A stretch of 64,000 nt of DNA from Herbidospora daliensis (GCF_001570585.1 NZ_BBXF01000013.1:38688-102687); one strand, 5' to 3'; counted from the first letter of the stretch, positions 50,328-60,251 are shown. Numbers and translations: made by a program. The notes: a model not told the origin generated them from the letters alone.

Positions 50328-52039
50328 AGGCCCGTCGTGACTGGCAGGCGCGCATCCACCGCCCGTCGGGGGAGGTGAGCCCGGCTCCGGCCGCGGACCT
50401 GCCCCCGCCGGGGGGCCTGCGCGCCACCCCCGGCCGCGGCTGCGTCACCCTGACGTGGGAGCCGGTCCCGGGAGCGACCGGCTACACCGTCGAGCGCTCG
50501 CCGTTCCGCGAGGGCCCCTACGGGGTGACGAGCCAGCCCGACGTCGACGTCGCCGCGGTGCCGTCGTGCCGCTACGTCGACACGGGCCAGGACCCGAGCT
50601 GGTACCGGGTGTCGGCGGTCGGCGGCCCGGCCGGGTCGCCCGTGCACGGGTCGCCCGGCGGGCCGGGCGTGGCCAAGGTCGGCGTCCCCGGGACGGTGAC
50701 CCGGGAGCTGCCCCGGCCGTGGCGGTTCATGATCGGGTCGGAGCACCTGTCGTACCTGTTCGAGGAGAAGGAGCTCGTCGAGGCCCTCCGGCTGGCCCAC
50801 ACGGAGCTGGGCGTGGCGACCGTCAGGGCCCACGCGATCCTGGACGAGGTCGGCATCCTCGACGACGGCTACGACTTCTCCCGGGTCGACCAGATCTACG
50901 ACACCCTGATGGAGATCGGCATGCGCCCGATCGTGGAGTTGTCGTTCATGCCCGAGAAGCTCGCCGCCGACCCGTCGAAGACGGTCTTCGGCTACGAGGC
51001 GATCATCAGCCCGCCGAACGACTGGGACGCCTGGGGCGACCTGGTCCGCGCCTTCACCCAGCACTGCGCCGACCGGTACGGCGTCCGGGAACTGGTCGAC
51101 AACTGGGCCTTCGAGGTCTGGAACGAACCGAACCTGGAGGTCTTCTGGTCCGGCACCCCCGACGACTACTTCCGCCTCTACGAGATCAGCGCCGCCGCCG
51201 TGAAGGACGTCCACCCCTCGCTCCGCGTGGGCGGCCCGTCGTCGGCGGCCAACGGGTGGGTCGAGGAGCTGATCGCGCGCGGCCTGCCGGTCGACTTCGT
51301 CTCCACCCACACCTACGGCAACGCGCCCTTGGACTGGCGCCCCGCCCTGGAGCGCCACGGCCTTTCCGGAACCCCGATCTGGTGGACGGAGTGGGGCCCG
51401 ACCCCGACCCACTTCCACGGCATCGGCGACGGCCCCTTCGGCGCGTCCTTCCTGCTGCACGGCATGAAGTCGGCGGCCGGCCGGGTCGAGTCGCTGTCCC
51501 ACTGGGTGGCCTCCGACCACTTCGAGGAACTCGGCCGCCCGCCCAGGCTGTTCCACGGCGGCTTCGGCCTGCTGAGCGTCGGCAACCTGCGCAAACCGAG
51601 ATGGTGGGCGCTGGACCTGGCCAACCGCCTGGGCGACGACGAACTGGCCGCCAAGGTCGAGGGAGACGCCGGGGGAGTGGAGGTCTGGGCCGCCCGCCGC
51701 CCCGACGGCACGGTCGGCATCCTGCTCTGGAACGGCACCCTCAACCAGGCGAAGGCCGACGGCGACCCCGACCTGTCCCGCACGATCACCCTGACTGTCG
51801 ACGACCTGGCCGACGGCGACCACACGGTCACCCACCACCGCATCGACGAGAGGCACTCCAACATCCGCGCCCACTGGCACGGGCGGACCGACTGGCCGAC
51901 CGGCGAGGAGTGGGAGACGCTGCGGGCGGCCAACGTCCTGGAGGAGCTCACGCCTCCGGTGACGACGAGCGGCTCGACCATCAGGGTGGCCTTCGACCTC
52001 CCGATGCCGGGCGTCTCCTACCTGGAGATCACCCCGTAG
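50324..52039 (+). CDS. GH39-type glycoside hydrolase with N-terminal Fn3-like domain
   Basis: GTG at 50324 overlaps the previous stop; 571 residues. Residues 25-110 look like a fibronectin-III domain (GGLRATPGRGCVTLTWEPVP). The main domain is a TIM barrel of family GH39 (beta-xylosidase/iduronidase type): acid/base Glu in FEVWNEPNLEVFW and nucleophile Glu in IWWTEWGPTP. A C-terminal beta domain follows. No signal peptide, so it may act inside the cell on imported oligosaccharide. Last gene of the operon; a strong terminator follows. Confidence 0.87.
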   Translation: MKARRDWQARIHRPSGEVSPAPAADLPPPGGLRATPGRGCVTLTWEPVPGATGYTVERSPFREGPYGVTSQPDVDVAAVPSCRYVDTGQDPSWYRVSAVGGPAGSPVHGSPGGPGVAKVGVPGTVTRELPRPWRFMIGSEHLSYLFEEKELVEALRLAHTELGVATVRAHAILDEVGILDDGYDFSRVDQIYDTLMEIGMRPIVELSFMPEKLAADPSKTVFGYEAIISPPNDWDAWGDLVRAFTQHCADRYGVRELVDNWAFEVWNEPNLEVFWSGTPDDYFRLYEISAAAVKDVHPSLRVGGPSSAANGWVEELIARGLPVDFVSTHTYGNAPLDWRPALERHGLSGTPIWWTEWGPTPTHFHGIGDGPFGASFLLHGMKSAAGRVESLSHWVASDHFEELGRPPRLFHGGFGLLSVGNLRKPRWWALDLANRLGDDELAAKVEGDAGGVEVWAARRPDGTVGILLWNGTLNQAKADGDPDLSRTITLTVDDLADGDHTVTHHRIDERHSNIRAHWHGRTDWPTGEEWETLRAANVLEELTPPVTTSGSTIRVAFDLPMPGVSYLEITP

Positions 52040-52046
52040 CACGCGA

Positions 52047-52075
52047 AACGGCCGGGGGATGATCCCCCGGCCGTT
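52047..52075. terminator. Bidirectional terminator between GH39 and lipA
   Basis: Perfect inverted repeat ACGGCCGGGGG-N5-CCCCCGGCCGT flanked by AA and TT. It lies 8 bases after the GH39 stop and 16 bases beyond the convergent lipA stop. Confidence 0.8.
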
Positions 52076-52090
52076 CCGGTGTGGCTGGTC

Positions 52091-53020
52091 TCAGGCGCGG
52101 GCGCGCTGTTCGATCGCCTGCTGGTAGAGCTTGCCGGCCCGGTAGGACGAGCGGACCAGCGGCCCCGACAGGACCCCGGCGAAGCCGATCGCCTCGGCCT
52201 CGGCCTGGAGCTCGACGAACTCCTCGGGCTTGACCCACCGCTCCACCGGGTGGTGGCGGGGGGTGGGGCGCAGGTACTGGGTGATGGTGAGCAGGTCGGT
52301 GCCCGCCTCGTGGAGGTCGCGCATCGCCTGGACGACCTCCTCCCGCTCCTCGCCCATGCCCAGGATCAGGTTGGACTTGGTGACCATGCCGGCCTCGCGG
52401 GCCATCGTGATCACGCCGAGGGAGCGCTCGTAGCGGAAGGCGGGGCGGATGCGCTTGAAGATCCGCGGCACCGTCTCGATGTTGTGGGCGAACACCTCGG
52501 GCTTGGCGGAGAAGACCTCGGCCAGCTGGTCGGCGTTGCCGTTGAAGTCGGGCACCAGCAGCTCGACGCCGCAGCCGGGCAGCAGCGTGTGGATCTGCCG
52601 GGCGGTCTCGGCGTAGAGCCAGGCGCCGCCGTCGGGCAGGTCGTCGCGGGCCACGCCGGTCACGGTCGCGTAGCGCAGGCCCATCTGCTGGACCGACTCG
52701 GCGACGCGGCGGGGCTCGTCGCGGTCGTACTCGGCGGGCTTGCCGGTGTCGATCTGGCAGAAGTCACAACGCCGGGTGCACTGGTCGCCGCCGATCAGGA
52801 AGGTCGCCTCGCGGTCTTCCCAGCATTCGTAGATGTTCGGGCAACCCGCCTCTTCGCACACCGTGTGCAGGCCCTCGCGGCGGACGAGGGATTTCAGCTC
52901 GGTGTATTCAGGGCCCGTCTTCAGCCGGGTCTTGATCCACGACGGCTTGCGTTCGATCGGGGTCTGGCTGTTGCGCACCTCCAGGCGGAGGAGCTTACGG
53001 CCGTCAGGGGCAACACTCAC
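52091..53020 (-). CDS. lipA: Lipoyl synthase
   Basis: Radical-SAM enzyme that inserts two sulfurs into octanoyl-lipoyl domains. Both iron-sulfur cluster motifs are visible: [12 protein letters not shown] (auxiliary) and CTRRCDFC (radical SAM). The terminal RSSYRA motif also fits. 309 residues, normal length; GTG start. Works with LipB (58834) and on the E2 encoded by sucB (63196). Placed before lipB with the conservon between them. Confidence 0.96.
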   Translation of the reverse strand: MSVAPDGRKLLRLEVRNSQTPIERKPSWIKTRLKTGPEYTELKSLVRREGLHTVCEEAGCPNIYECWEDREATFLIGGDQCTRRCDFCQIDTGKPAEYDRDEPRRVAESVQQMGLRYATVTGVARDDLPDGGAWLYAETARQIHTLLPGCGVELLVPDFNGNADQLAEVFSAKPEVFAHNIETVPRIFKRIRPAFRYERSLGVITMAREAGMVTKSNLILGMGEEREEVVQAMRDLHEAGTDLLTITQYLRPTPRHHPVERWVKPEEFVELQAEAEAIGFAGVLSGPLVRSSYRAGKLYQQAIEQRARA

Positions 53021-53041
53021 CTTGACAGCTTATGCCCTCCC

Positions 53042-54010
53042 TCAGGACAGCAGGCCAAGGCCCCTGACCGCCCGCTCGTAGTGCGCCCGCAGCTCCTGAT
53101 CGACGTGTTCCGACTCGGTCAGCACGGCCACGGGAGGGCCGGGGTCGCCGGAGGTCATCTCGCGCACCGCCGCCCGGTCGAGGGCGGCCCGGCGGATGGC
53201 GGTCACGTCCTCGCCGCGCAGCGCGGCGGCCTGCATCGGGGCCAGGTAGCTCCGGGAGGTGATCACTTCGGCGAGCTCGGCGATGGCGTCCGGCCCGGCG
53301 ACGGCCGCCGCCGTCGCGGCGATCCCGGCCTCCGCGCGGGCCGTGCTCGCCCGGGTCAATCGGTTCAGCACGACCTCCGCCAGCACCGCCGGCCATCCGA
53401 CGATCCAGCCCAGCATCCGGCCGAACCAGCCGGCCGTCTCGTAGGCCGTCTTGGGTGCCCACGCCCCCAGCGTCATGGCCATCTCCAGGTGGGCCCGCTG
53501 CCGCACCTCATTGGGGCCGAGCCCGAACAGGGCCACCCTGACCTCGGCCAGCGTCGCCTTCGCCCCGCCCACGACCACCCCGTCGTCGAGCCGGTCCTGC
53601 GCGCACGCCGTGGCCAGCAGGGCCACCCGCAACGATGGGGACAGGGCCAGCCAGACGGGCAGGCCGATCGTCAGCACCGGCCGCCGCCGCAGGCCGACCC
53701 GCGCGTAGGTCGCGCCCAGGCCCAGGTCGTGGACCGCCACCAGCGGCCGGGGCACCCCGGCTTCGGCCGCCACGCGCGCGGCCAGGCCGTACAGGACCGG
53801 AGCCGTTTCCTCGGGCAGGACCTCGGCGTCCGGCGCGACCCTCCCCAGACGGGGCCGGAGCATGATCCCGACCGCGATCAGGAAGACGCCGAGCAGCCAG
53901 GCGGGCAGGAAGCCGGGCGCGGCGGCGATCAGCGCGACGCCGATCGCCACGAACGCGAGGGTGAACAGGTGCACCACGAGGGCCACCACGACGGCCGGCA
54001 CGCGAAACAT
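53042..54010 (-). CDS. M48-like membrane protein without the HExxH motif
   Basis: ATG at 54010 gives 322 residues with two N-terminal membrane helices. The layout is like M48 peptidases (VPRPLVAVHDLGLGATYARV, then RRRPVLTIGLPVWLALSPSLRVAL). Where zinc peptidases have HExxH the chain reads ATACAQDRL, so it is expected to be inactive as a metalloprotease. It is 48 bases downstream of the conservon GTPase gene on the same strand and could be its fifth member. Role unknown. Confidence 0.6.
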   Translation of the reverse strand: MFRVPAVVVALVVHLFTLAFVAIGVALIAAAPGFLPAWLLGVFLIAVGIMLRPRLGRVAPDAEVLPEETAPVLYGLAARVAAEAGVPRPLVAVHDLGLGATYARVGLRRRPVLTIGLPVWLALSPSLRVALLATACAQDRLDDGVVVGGAKATLAEVRVALFGLGPNEVRQRAHLEMAMTLGAWAPKTAYETAGWFGRMLGWIVGWPAVLAEVVLNRLTRASTARAEAGIAATAAAVAGPDAIAELAEVITSRSYLAPMQAAALRGEDVTAIRRAALDRAAVREMTSGDPGPPVAVLTESEHVDQELRAHYERAVRGLGLLS

Positions 54011-54058
54011 GTCAGCATTGTGCAAACGGGGCGGGCGGCCTGTCATTCGCAATACGCG

Positions 54059-54628
54059 TCAGGCTCCGACCCGCGACGCCTCCCGTGCGTGGCGCACCAG
54101 GGTTAGCAGCACCTCCTTGACCGACTCCTTCTCCCGCGCGTCGCACGGCACCATCGGCACGTGGCCGGGCACCGCCAGCGCCCTCCGGATCACGTCGGGG
54201 TTGTGGCGGCGGGCCCCGTCGAAGAGGTTGACCGCGACCATGTACGGGATCCGGCGCTGCTCGAAGAAGTCGACCGCCGGGAAGGCGTCGCCGAGGCGGC
54301 GGGTGTCGGCCAGCACGACCGCGCCCAGCGCGCCGATGGCCAGTTCGTCCCACATGAACCAGAACCGGTCCTGCCCGGGGGTGCCGAACAGGTAGATCCA
54401 CAGGCCCTCGCGGAGGGTGATCCGGCCGAAGTCGAGGGCGACCGTGGTCGTCGTCTTCGCCTCCACGCCGCTGGTGTCGTCGATCCGCGCGCCCCGGTCG
54501 CTGAGCAGTTCCTCGGTGGACAGCGGCTGGATCTCGCTGACCGCCGACACCATGGTCGTCTTGCCCACGCCGAACCCGCCCGCGATCAGGATCTTGATCG
54601 CCAGAGTGTCAGAGCGCGCGTAGTCCAT
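54059..54628 (-). CDS. Conservon small GTPase (CvnD type)
   Basis: A 189-residue Ras-like GTPase with P-loop GGFGVGKTTM (17-26), G3 region FGTPGQDRF and NLFD in place of NKxD. Such GTPases, with roadblock and DUF742 partners, form membrane-associated signalling complexes in actinomycetes. Overlaps the DUF742 gene by 20 bases. Confidence 0.92.
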   Translation of the reverse strand: MDYARSDTLAIKILIAGGFGVGKTTMVSAVSEIQPLSTEELLSDRGARIDDTSGVEAKTTTTVALDFGRITLREGLWIYLFGTPGQDRFWFMWDELAIGALGAVVLADTRRLGDAFPAVDFFEQRRIPYMVAVNLFDGARRHNPDVIRRALAVPGHVPMVPCDAREKESVKEVLLTLVRHAREASRVGA

Positions 54629-54968
54629 CTAGCACTTCCCGGTAGATCCGCTCGTTCAGGACTCCGGCCGTCGCCGCCGGAGGTTCGATCGACACCAGAC
54701 CCTCGTGCCGCAGGTCGCCGAGCAGCACGCGGGTGATGTTCAGGGGCAGCCGCAACCGGGTGCCGATGTCGGCCACCGTGACGGGCCGGGTGGCGAGCCG
54801 GAGCGCGGCGAGGTGCTCGGGGGAGAGGCCGGCCTGGTCGTACGGCATGCCGATCGTGGTCACCACGGCGATCACATCGAAGGCCTCGCCCACCGGGCGG
54901 GCGCGTCCGCCGGTGACGGCGAACATCCGGACCAGGGGCCCTGGCTCCGGGTCCTCGTCAGCGGCCAT
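54609..54968 (-). CDS. DUF742 protein (CvnC type)
   Basis: 119 residues, matching DUF742: VRMFAVTGGRARP near the N-terminus and a winged-helix-like VTVADIGTRLRLPLNITRVL in the second half. Third member of the conservon. Overlaps both neighbours. Confidence 0.92.
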   Translation of the reverse strand: MAADEDPEPGPLVRMFAVTGGRARPVGEAFDVIAVVTTIGMPYDQAGLSPEHLAALRLATRPVTVADIGTRLRLPLNITRVLLGDLRHEGLVSIEPPAATAGVLNERIYREVLDGLRAL

Positions 54969-55359
54969 GTACCGCCCTTGGCCGCGAGCTCAGGTGCTCC
55001 CCGACCCGCTTCACGAGCATGGTGAGCTCGTAGGTGACCACGCCCAGATCGGAGTCGGGGCTGGTCATGACGGCCAGCCGCGCGCCGTCTCCGGCGGCGG
55101 TGACGAACAGGAACGCCCCGTCGAGTTCGATGATCGTCTGGCGGACGTTGCCGACCCCGAACCGCCGTCCCGCGCCCTGCGCGAGGCTGTGGCTCCCGGC
55201 CGCGATGGCGGCCAGGTGCTCGGTGTCCTCCCTGCTCAGCTCCTGGGACCCGCCCATCGCCAGCCCGTCGGCCGAGAGCACCACCGCGTGCCGCACCCCC
55301 GGTACCCGCCGGATGAGGTCGTCGAGCAACCAGTCGAGTTCCCTGGCGAGATCAGCCAT
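54958..55359 (-). CDS. Roadblock/LC7 protein (CvnB type)
   Basis: 133 residues with the roadblock fold: LDWLLDDLIRRVPGVRHAVV, LSADGLAMG and the GAFLFVTAAGDGARLAV strand pair. In conservons it binds the GTPase and acts as regulator. Overlaps the sensor gene by eight bases. Confidence 0.93.
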   Translation of the reverse strand: MADLARELDWLLDDLIRRVPGVRHAVVLSADGLAMGGSQELSREDTEHLAAIAAGSHSLAQGAGRRFGVGNVRQTIIELDGAFLFVTAAGDGARLAVMTSPDSDLGVVTYELTMLVKRVGEHLSSRPRAVHGR

Positions 55360-57574
55360 CGGTCCTGTCCTTCCCTATCCCCGTTTCGCGCCGGCCGCGT
55401 TCCCAGCCGCGCTGCATGGACGTCATCAGCCCGGCCCGCCGTTCGGCGGAGGCCGCGTCGGAGCCGGTCTGCTGTGGTGCCTGAGCCTGTGGCCGCTGGG
55501 GGGCCTCGCCCCGCAGCGGGGCCGCCAGATGGGTCTGCGGGACCCGCTGCGGCAGTCCCTCCATGTCGAGGTCGTCCGGTACGGCCGGCGCCGAGGGCGG
55601 CGGTGGCGGCGGCAGCGGCGTACGCCGGACCGGGGGCGCCTGCGCGGGCGCCGGGGCCGAGGGGAAGTAGGCGGCCCGCCGGTCCTCGGGCGCCGCCAGC
55701 AGGGCCGGCGGGATCATCACGATCGCGGTCACGCCCTCGTACGGCGACTTGCGCAGCAGCACCCGCACGCCGTGCCGGGCGGCCAGCCGGGCCACCACGA
55801 ACAGGCCGAGCCGCTCGCTGTCGGCCAGGTCGAACTCCGGCGGTTCGGCGATGCGCCGGTTCAGCGCCTCCAGCTTGGTGTGGTCGAGGCCGAGGCCGCG
55901 GTCCTCGATCTCCAGGGCGTAGCCGTTGGCGGCGATCTCACCGCGCACGAAGACGCGGGTGCCGGGCGGGGAGAACACGGTCGCGTTCTCGATCAGCTCG
56001 GCGACCAGGTGCATCAGGTCGTTGACGGCCGAGCCCTGCACGGTCGGCGCCTGCTGCATCTCCTGGAGCACGACGCGCGTGTAGTCCTCGACCTCGGTGA
56101 CGGCGCCCCGTACCAGATCGAAGATCGGGACCGGCTCCCGCCACCGGCGGGACGGCGCCGCGCCCGAGAGGATGATCAGGTTCTCGGCGTGGCGGCGCAT
56201 GCGGGTCGAGAGGTGGTCGAGCCGGAACAGGTCCTCCAGCGTCGTCGGGTCGTCGACGCGGTGCTCCATGACCTCCAGCAGCGACAACTGCCGGTGCAGC
56301 AGCGACTGGTTGCGTCGGGCCAGGTTGAGGAACACCTGGCCGACGCTGCGCCGCAGCTCGGCCTGCCCGACCGAGGCCCGCACGGCCTCGCCGAGCACGT
56401 GGTTGAACGCCCCCGAAACGTTCCTGACCTCGACCGTCTGGCCTTCGGCGACGCGCGGGGTCTCCTTGACCGGGTCGACCGACTCGCCCGCGCGCAGCCG
56501 CCGGACCAGGTCGGGCAGCCGCGAGCGGGCCACGTCGGTGGCGGTCGTCTCCAGGTCGCCCAGCTCGCGCACGAGACGGCGGCCGAACCGGACCGAGATC
56601 AGCACCGACACGATCAGGATGATCAGGCCGGCCCCGGTGATGAACGCCGTCCGCCACAGGATCGTGCTGACCCGCTCCCCGGCCGCGCCGAGCGCCCGGT
56701 CCATCGCGGTCCTCCGCAGGCCGTCGACCTCGGCGGTGACCGTGGCGCCGTCCTTGAGCCACTGCTGCAGGCCGTAGGGGAGCTCGCCGTCGGTCGGCAC
56801 GAAGGCGGCGATGCGGTTCTCGCCCTCGGTCAGCGCGCTGTAGACGGGCTTGACGAGGAGCCGGTCGAGCCCGGCCCGCACGTCGGGGTCGAGCGCCGCC
56901 GCCTCGTTGCGCAGCAGGAACCGGCGGCTGACGAGCAGCTCGACGAAGGCGGCGTGCATCGAGGGGGCCAGGTTCTCGTCGGCGATGGCGTAGCCGATGA
57001 GACTCTGTTCCCGGGCCAGCAGGTCGAGCCCGAAGTCGAGCGAGTTCAGCGACCGGATCTGCGAGTACTGCTCGGGGGTGAGGCCGCCGTCCTTGGCCAG
57101 GGTCGAGGAGAAGGTGTAGATCTCGTCGACGAGGTCGCTGTAGACGCCGACCGTGGTCACCGCCGTGGAGACCCCTCCGTCGACGGACCCCCGCACGGCC
57201 GCGAGCCCGTCGAGCCGGGCCAGCAGCAGCCGGGTCGTGCCCGGCAGGGTGGCCGGGTCCTGCCGCGCGGTCGCCGCGCGGAAGTCGGCCACCGCCCGGT
57301 CGGTGAGGGCGCGGCGCTCCGACAGGTACTCGCGCGCGCTCACGCGGGCGTCACGGAGCGCGGCGACGCTGAACCGGCGTTCCTGCCGCAGGGCCTCGCG
57401 CAGCGCCTCCACGGGGCCCAGGTAGGCCGTGTAACGTTCCCCGGACCGTAACAGGCCGGTGGCTTCGGCCACCGAGGTCACGGCGACGTAGGCCCAGACG
57501 GTGGTCAGGGCCAGCAGGGGAACGACGAGCAGGGAGAACGCCTTAGACCTGATCGTGTCACGATTGAAACCCAT
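55352..57574 (-). CDS. Conservon sensor kinase-like protein (CvnA type) with NIT domain
   Basis: ATG at 57574 (MGFNRDTIRSKAFSLL) gives 740 residues and a typical N-terminus; a longer reading to 57646 exists. A first membrane helix (about 13-33) is followed by a nitrate/sulfonate-sensing (NIT) extracellular domain to about 305. A second helix (ITGAGLIILIVSVLISV), a HAMP-like linker and a GHKL ATPase domain (AELIENATVFSPPGT; EDRGLGLD) come next. A proline-rich tail ends the chain. Forms the input of the conservon; phospho-acceptor histidine is unclear, as in the family. Confidence 0.93.
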   Translation of the reverse strand: MGFNRDTIRSKAFSLLVVPLLALTTVWAYVAVTSVAEATGLLRSGERYTAYLGPVEALREALRQERRFSVAALRDARVSAREYLSERRALTDRAVADFRAATARQDPATLPGTTRLLLARLDGLAAVRGSVDGGVSTAVTTVGVYSDLVDEIYTFSSTLAKDGGLTPEQYSQIRSLNSLDFGLDLLAREQSLIGYAIADENLAPSMHAAFVELLVSRRFLLRNEAAALDPDVRAGLDRLLVKPVYSALTEGENRIAAFVPTDGELPYGLQQWLKDGATVTAEVDGLRRTAMDRALGAAGERVSTILWRTAFITGAGLIILIVSVLISVRFGRRLVRELGDLETTATDVARSRLPDLVRRLRAGESVDPVKETPRVAEGQTVEVRNVSGAFNHVLGEAVRASVGQAELRRSVGQVFLNLARRNQSLLHRQLSLLEVMEHRVDDPTTLEDLFRLDHLSTRMRRHAENLIILSGAAPSRRWREPVPIFDLVRGAVTEVEDYTRVVLQEMQQAPTVQGSAVNDLMHLVAELIENATVFSPPGTRVFVRGEIAANGYALEIEDRGLGLDHTKLEALNRRIAEPPEFDLADSERLGLFVVARLAARHGVRVLLRKSPYEGVTAIVMIPPALLAAPEDRRAAYFPSAPAPAQAPPVRRTPLPPPPPPSAPAVPDDLDMEGLPQRVPQTHLAAPLRGEAPQRPQAQAPQQTGSDAASAERRAGLMTSMQRGWERGRRETGIGKDRTDG

Positions 57575-57667
57575 GGCTCTCGTCTCGTTCAGAGCGACGT
57601 TCAGCGCCCCCGAACGCGTGCGGAGGCGCCCCATGGCACCGCCCATGTGGGAGCAAGATAGTTACTT

Positions 57668-58500
57668 TCCGGCGTGATGTAAACAAAGGGAAACGCGACA
57701 ACCAATGGGACGGCCGCGTTCGCCGATATCAATGGCGGTTCGCGATACCCGCGTTGATTTCCGTGAGCGAAGAGTGTGGCGTCGGTGTAACGGATCCCGT
57801 TCTGAAGAGATGGACTCTGAGTGAGGGTCGCCTGGGCACACCTGACGGCGTCGCCGACCGCCTTCAGACCCGGCCGCCTGATCGTGACGGTCTCGACCCT
57901 GGTATCGGCGTCGACCCGCCGGCTGCCCAGGTTGAGCAGCGCGGCTGACGGGGCTGCCGCACCGGCAGCGGGCACGCCGCGCCCGTCTCCTGCCGGCTGA
58001 GCGTGCCGTCGCCGCCGGTGTCGTACCGCTGACCGGGGGCCGTCGCGGATCAGCGGCTCGGTGGTGCGCACCCCGGGCGGCGGGGTGAGGGTCAGTCGCT
58101 CGCGGCGTCTTGTACGTCACCGCGTACGGGACGGCCTCACCCGCCTTCACCGACGGCGTGGCGGCGACCGACACCGTCACCCTGGGCGCGCTTGACGATG
58201 TGGCTCGCCGTGGCCGTGTCGTCGCCGGTGAGCCCCGGGCCCTCGTCGGCGGAGGCCACGGTCGCGGTGGCCGAACGGGTCGTGCCGTCGGCGGCGTCGC
58301 ACGGCACGGTCGAGGCGAACCCCTCGGCGGCCGAGCCCAGCGCCGGCAGCGGCCGGGTCGTGCCGCCGACGGTGACCGTCGCACCCTCCGACGCCTGGGC
58401 GCCCTGTCGGTCACGGCGGCGCGGGCGGTGACCGTCGTGGGGGATCCGTTAGGTGATCGTCCAGAAGGGCGTGACCCGGGAGGTGTGGTGTGCGTCGGGA
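57668..58500 (-). pseudogene. Remnant of a secreted DUF11-type protein
   Basis: Minus-strand coding pieces in different frames follow one another: SEGATVTVGGTTRPLPAL and VASADEGPGLTGDDTATASH, then ARVTVSVAATPSVKAGEAV, then VRTTEPLIRDGPRSAV, then ETVTIRRPGLKAVGDAVRC. These look like beta-rich, surface-exposed repeats. At least three frame changes break the gene. Either a decayed gene or a run of sequencing errors. No other gene is seen in this stretch. Confidence 0.5.
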
Positions 58501-58532
58501 AGCCGGCGTAGGCGATCTCGGCGTAAAGCCCT

Positions 58533-58781
58533 CTACTCGACGAATCCCATTCGGCATTTCTCCAACTGCCCCAGAATGAGCTTCACGCGCTGTTGCAGCC
58601 ATTCCGCGGCCCTCGCCGCGCCCTCCGGGTCGTCGAGATAGGCCACGTCGATCCCGAGTTCCAGCATGGCCCGCGCCTCGGCGGCCTGCGGGTCGCTCGG
58701 CGGGTCTTCGGTGGTGAGCTGGGAGAGCACGGCGATCAGGTGGTCCAGCATCGCGTCCGGACGAGGTTCGCCGTTCGTCAT
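58533..58781 (-). CDS. Small helical protein of unknown function
   Basis: An 82-residue, mostly helical acidic protein (MLDHLIAVLSQLTTEDPPSD, then MLELGIDVAYLDDPEGAA) with no membrane or signal segment. It lies 52 bases downstream of lipB on the same strand. The family is not recognised. Confidence 0.55.
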   Translation of the reverse strand: MTNGEPRPDAMLDHLIAVLSQLTTEDPPSDPQAAEARAMLELGIDVAYLDDPEGAARAAEWLQQRVKLILGQLEKCRMGFVE

Positions 58782-58833
58782 GATCGCAGTCTAGGCATGG
58801 AATGCGGCCACCTGGTGTTCCAATTCCAAGGAG

Positions 58834-59505
58834 TTATTGCCGGCGACCGAGCAATTCTTCTTCGAACATCGACACCGGTTCGGCGCCGAACGCGTCGCCC
58901 AGCCGCTTCTCGGCGAACGGGATGACCTCGTCGACCGTGATGCGCCGCCCGGTCTCGGCCGACAACGAGGTGACCCCCGCGTCGGGGATGCCGCAGGGCA
59001 CGATCCGGTTGAACCAGCTCAGGTCGTTGGCGCAGTTGAGCGCGAAGCCGTGCATCGTCACGCCGCGCTCGACCCGGATGCCGATCGCGCCCAGCCGCCG
59101 GTCGGGGATGCCGTGGTGGGCCTCGCCGCGCACCCAGACCCCCGGCCGCCCCTCGACCCGCCCGGCGACCACGCCGAAGTCGGCGCAGACCTGGATCAGG
59201 ACCTCTTCGAGCAGGCGTACATAGGGGATGACGTCGTCGATCTTGGCGATCGGGTAGCCGACGAGCTGGCCGGGGCCGTGCCAGGTGACGCTGCCGCCCC
59301 GGTCGACGTCGATGACGGGGGTGCCGTCGGACGGCCGGTCGGCCGGACGGGTGCGCTTGCCGGCCGTGTAGACCGGGGCGTGCTCGAGGAGAAGGGCCGT
59401 GTCGGGCAGTTCGTCGGCGACGCGGCGCCGATGGACGACCCGCTGCAGGCTCCACGCCTGTTCATAGGGGACATCGACACCAAGTCGGACGATCGCCAGC
59501 CTCAC
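58834..59505 (-). CDS. lipB: Lipoyl(octanoyl) transferase
   Basis: Transfers octanoyl from ACP to E2/GcvH lipoyl domains before LipA acts. 223 residues with [27 protein letters not shown] and the nucleophile-bearing [12 protein letters not shown]. The catalytic lysine expected in the (R)K(V/I)xxIG position is an arginine here (RRLGAIG). The GTG start overlaps the stop of the S51 peptidase gene (GTGA). Confidence 0.94.
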   Translation of the reverse strand: MRLAIVRLGVDVPYEQAWSLQRVVHRRRVADELPDTALLLEHAPVYTAGKRTRPADRPSDGTPVIDVDRGGSVTWHGPGQLVGYPIAKIDDVIPYVRLLEEVLIQVCADFGVVAGRVEGRPGVWVRGEAHHGIPDRRLGAIGIRVERGVTMHGFALNCANDLSWFNRIVPCGIPDAGVTSLSAETGRRITVDEVIPFAEKRLGDAFGAEPVSMFEEELLGRRQ

Positions 59506-60251
59506 ACGTCAACTGTAGACGCGAGTCGCCGTGGTTCGATACGGAACTCCTTGACCCCTTCTTCACCATCTCTTTCGATCCGGTACGCGTATCCGTCGGG
59601 GTCGACCGTCACGGCCTGGATGAACTCGGTCCCGACGTAGTGGAGCGCGACGCCCTCGTCGGCGGCGTAACCCTCGGGCAGCTCGCCGGAGGCGACCGAC
59701 CGATGCAGCAGGTCACGGCGCTGGACGTCGCTGTTGTAGTGGACCCCGCACGAGTAGGGCAGCAGCCCCAGGCCCTCGGCCCACGGCCGCAGCTCGGGCC
59801 CGAACGAGTCGGTGTTGCCGCCCACGTGCCAGCACAACGCGCCCGCGCTCTGCCCCGAGAGCACGACGCCGTTGTTCCACGCCTCCTCCATGGCCTCGTC
59901 GAGGCCGTGGAGCCGCCACAGCGCCATCAGGTTGGCGACGCTGCCGCCGCTGACGTAGACCGCGTCCTGCTCCAGCAGCCACTCGCGCGGGTCGTCGACG
60001 TTGGGCATCGGGAACAGCGACAGGTGGCTGAGGTCGACGTCGAAGGACCGGAAGGCCTCGTACATCTTCAGCAGCCAGTCGGGGTGGTCGCCGACGGCCG
60101 TGGCGATCAGGCCGAGCTTGGGACGGTCGACGCCGGTCAGGTCGAGCACGTAACGGAGCAGCCCGGTCGCCTCCAGCGTCCCGAACCGCTCGGTCGGGCG
60201 GAACGACCCGCCGCCGATCGCGACGATGTGCGACTGCCCGCTGCGTCCCAT
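59502..60251 (-). CDS. Peptidase S51 / cyanophycinase-like hydrolase
   Basis: A 249-residue protein with the GQSAGA nucleophile elbow (S135 in SGQSAGALC), the [12 protein letters not shown] loop and a GVHYNSD region. Family S51 includes dipeptidase E and cyanophycinase, both acting on aspartyl peptides. Overlaps lipB by four bases. Substrate unproven. Confidence 0.88.
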   Translation of the reverse strand: MGRSGQSHIVAIGGGSFRPTERFGTLEATGLLRYVLDLTGVDRPKLGLIATAVGDHPDWLLKMYEAFRSFDVDLSHLSLFPMPNVDDPREWLLEQDAVYVSGGSVANLMALWRLHGLDEAMEEAWNNGVVLSGQSAGALCWHVGGNTDSFGPELRPWAEGLGLLPYSCGVHYNSDVQRRDLLHRSVASGELPEGYAADEGVALHYVGTEFIQAVTVDPDGYAYRIERDGEEGVKEFRIEPRRLASTVDV

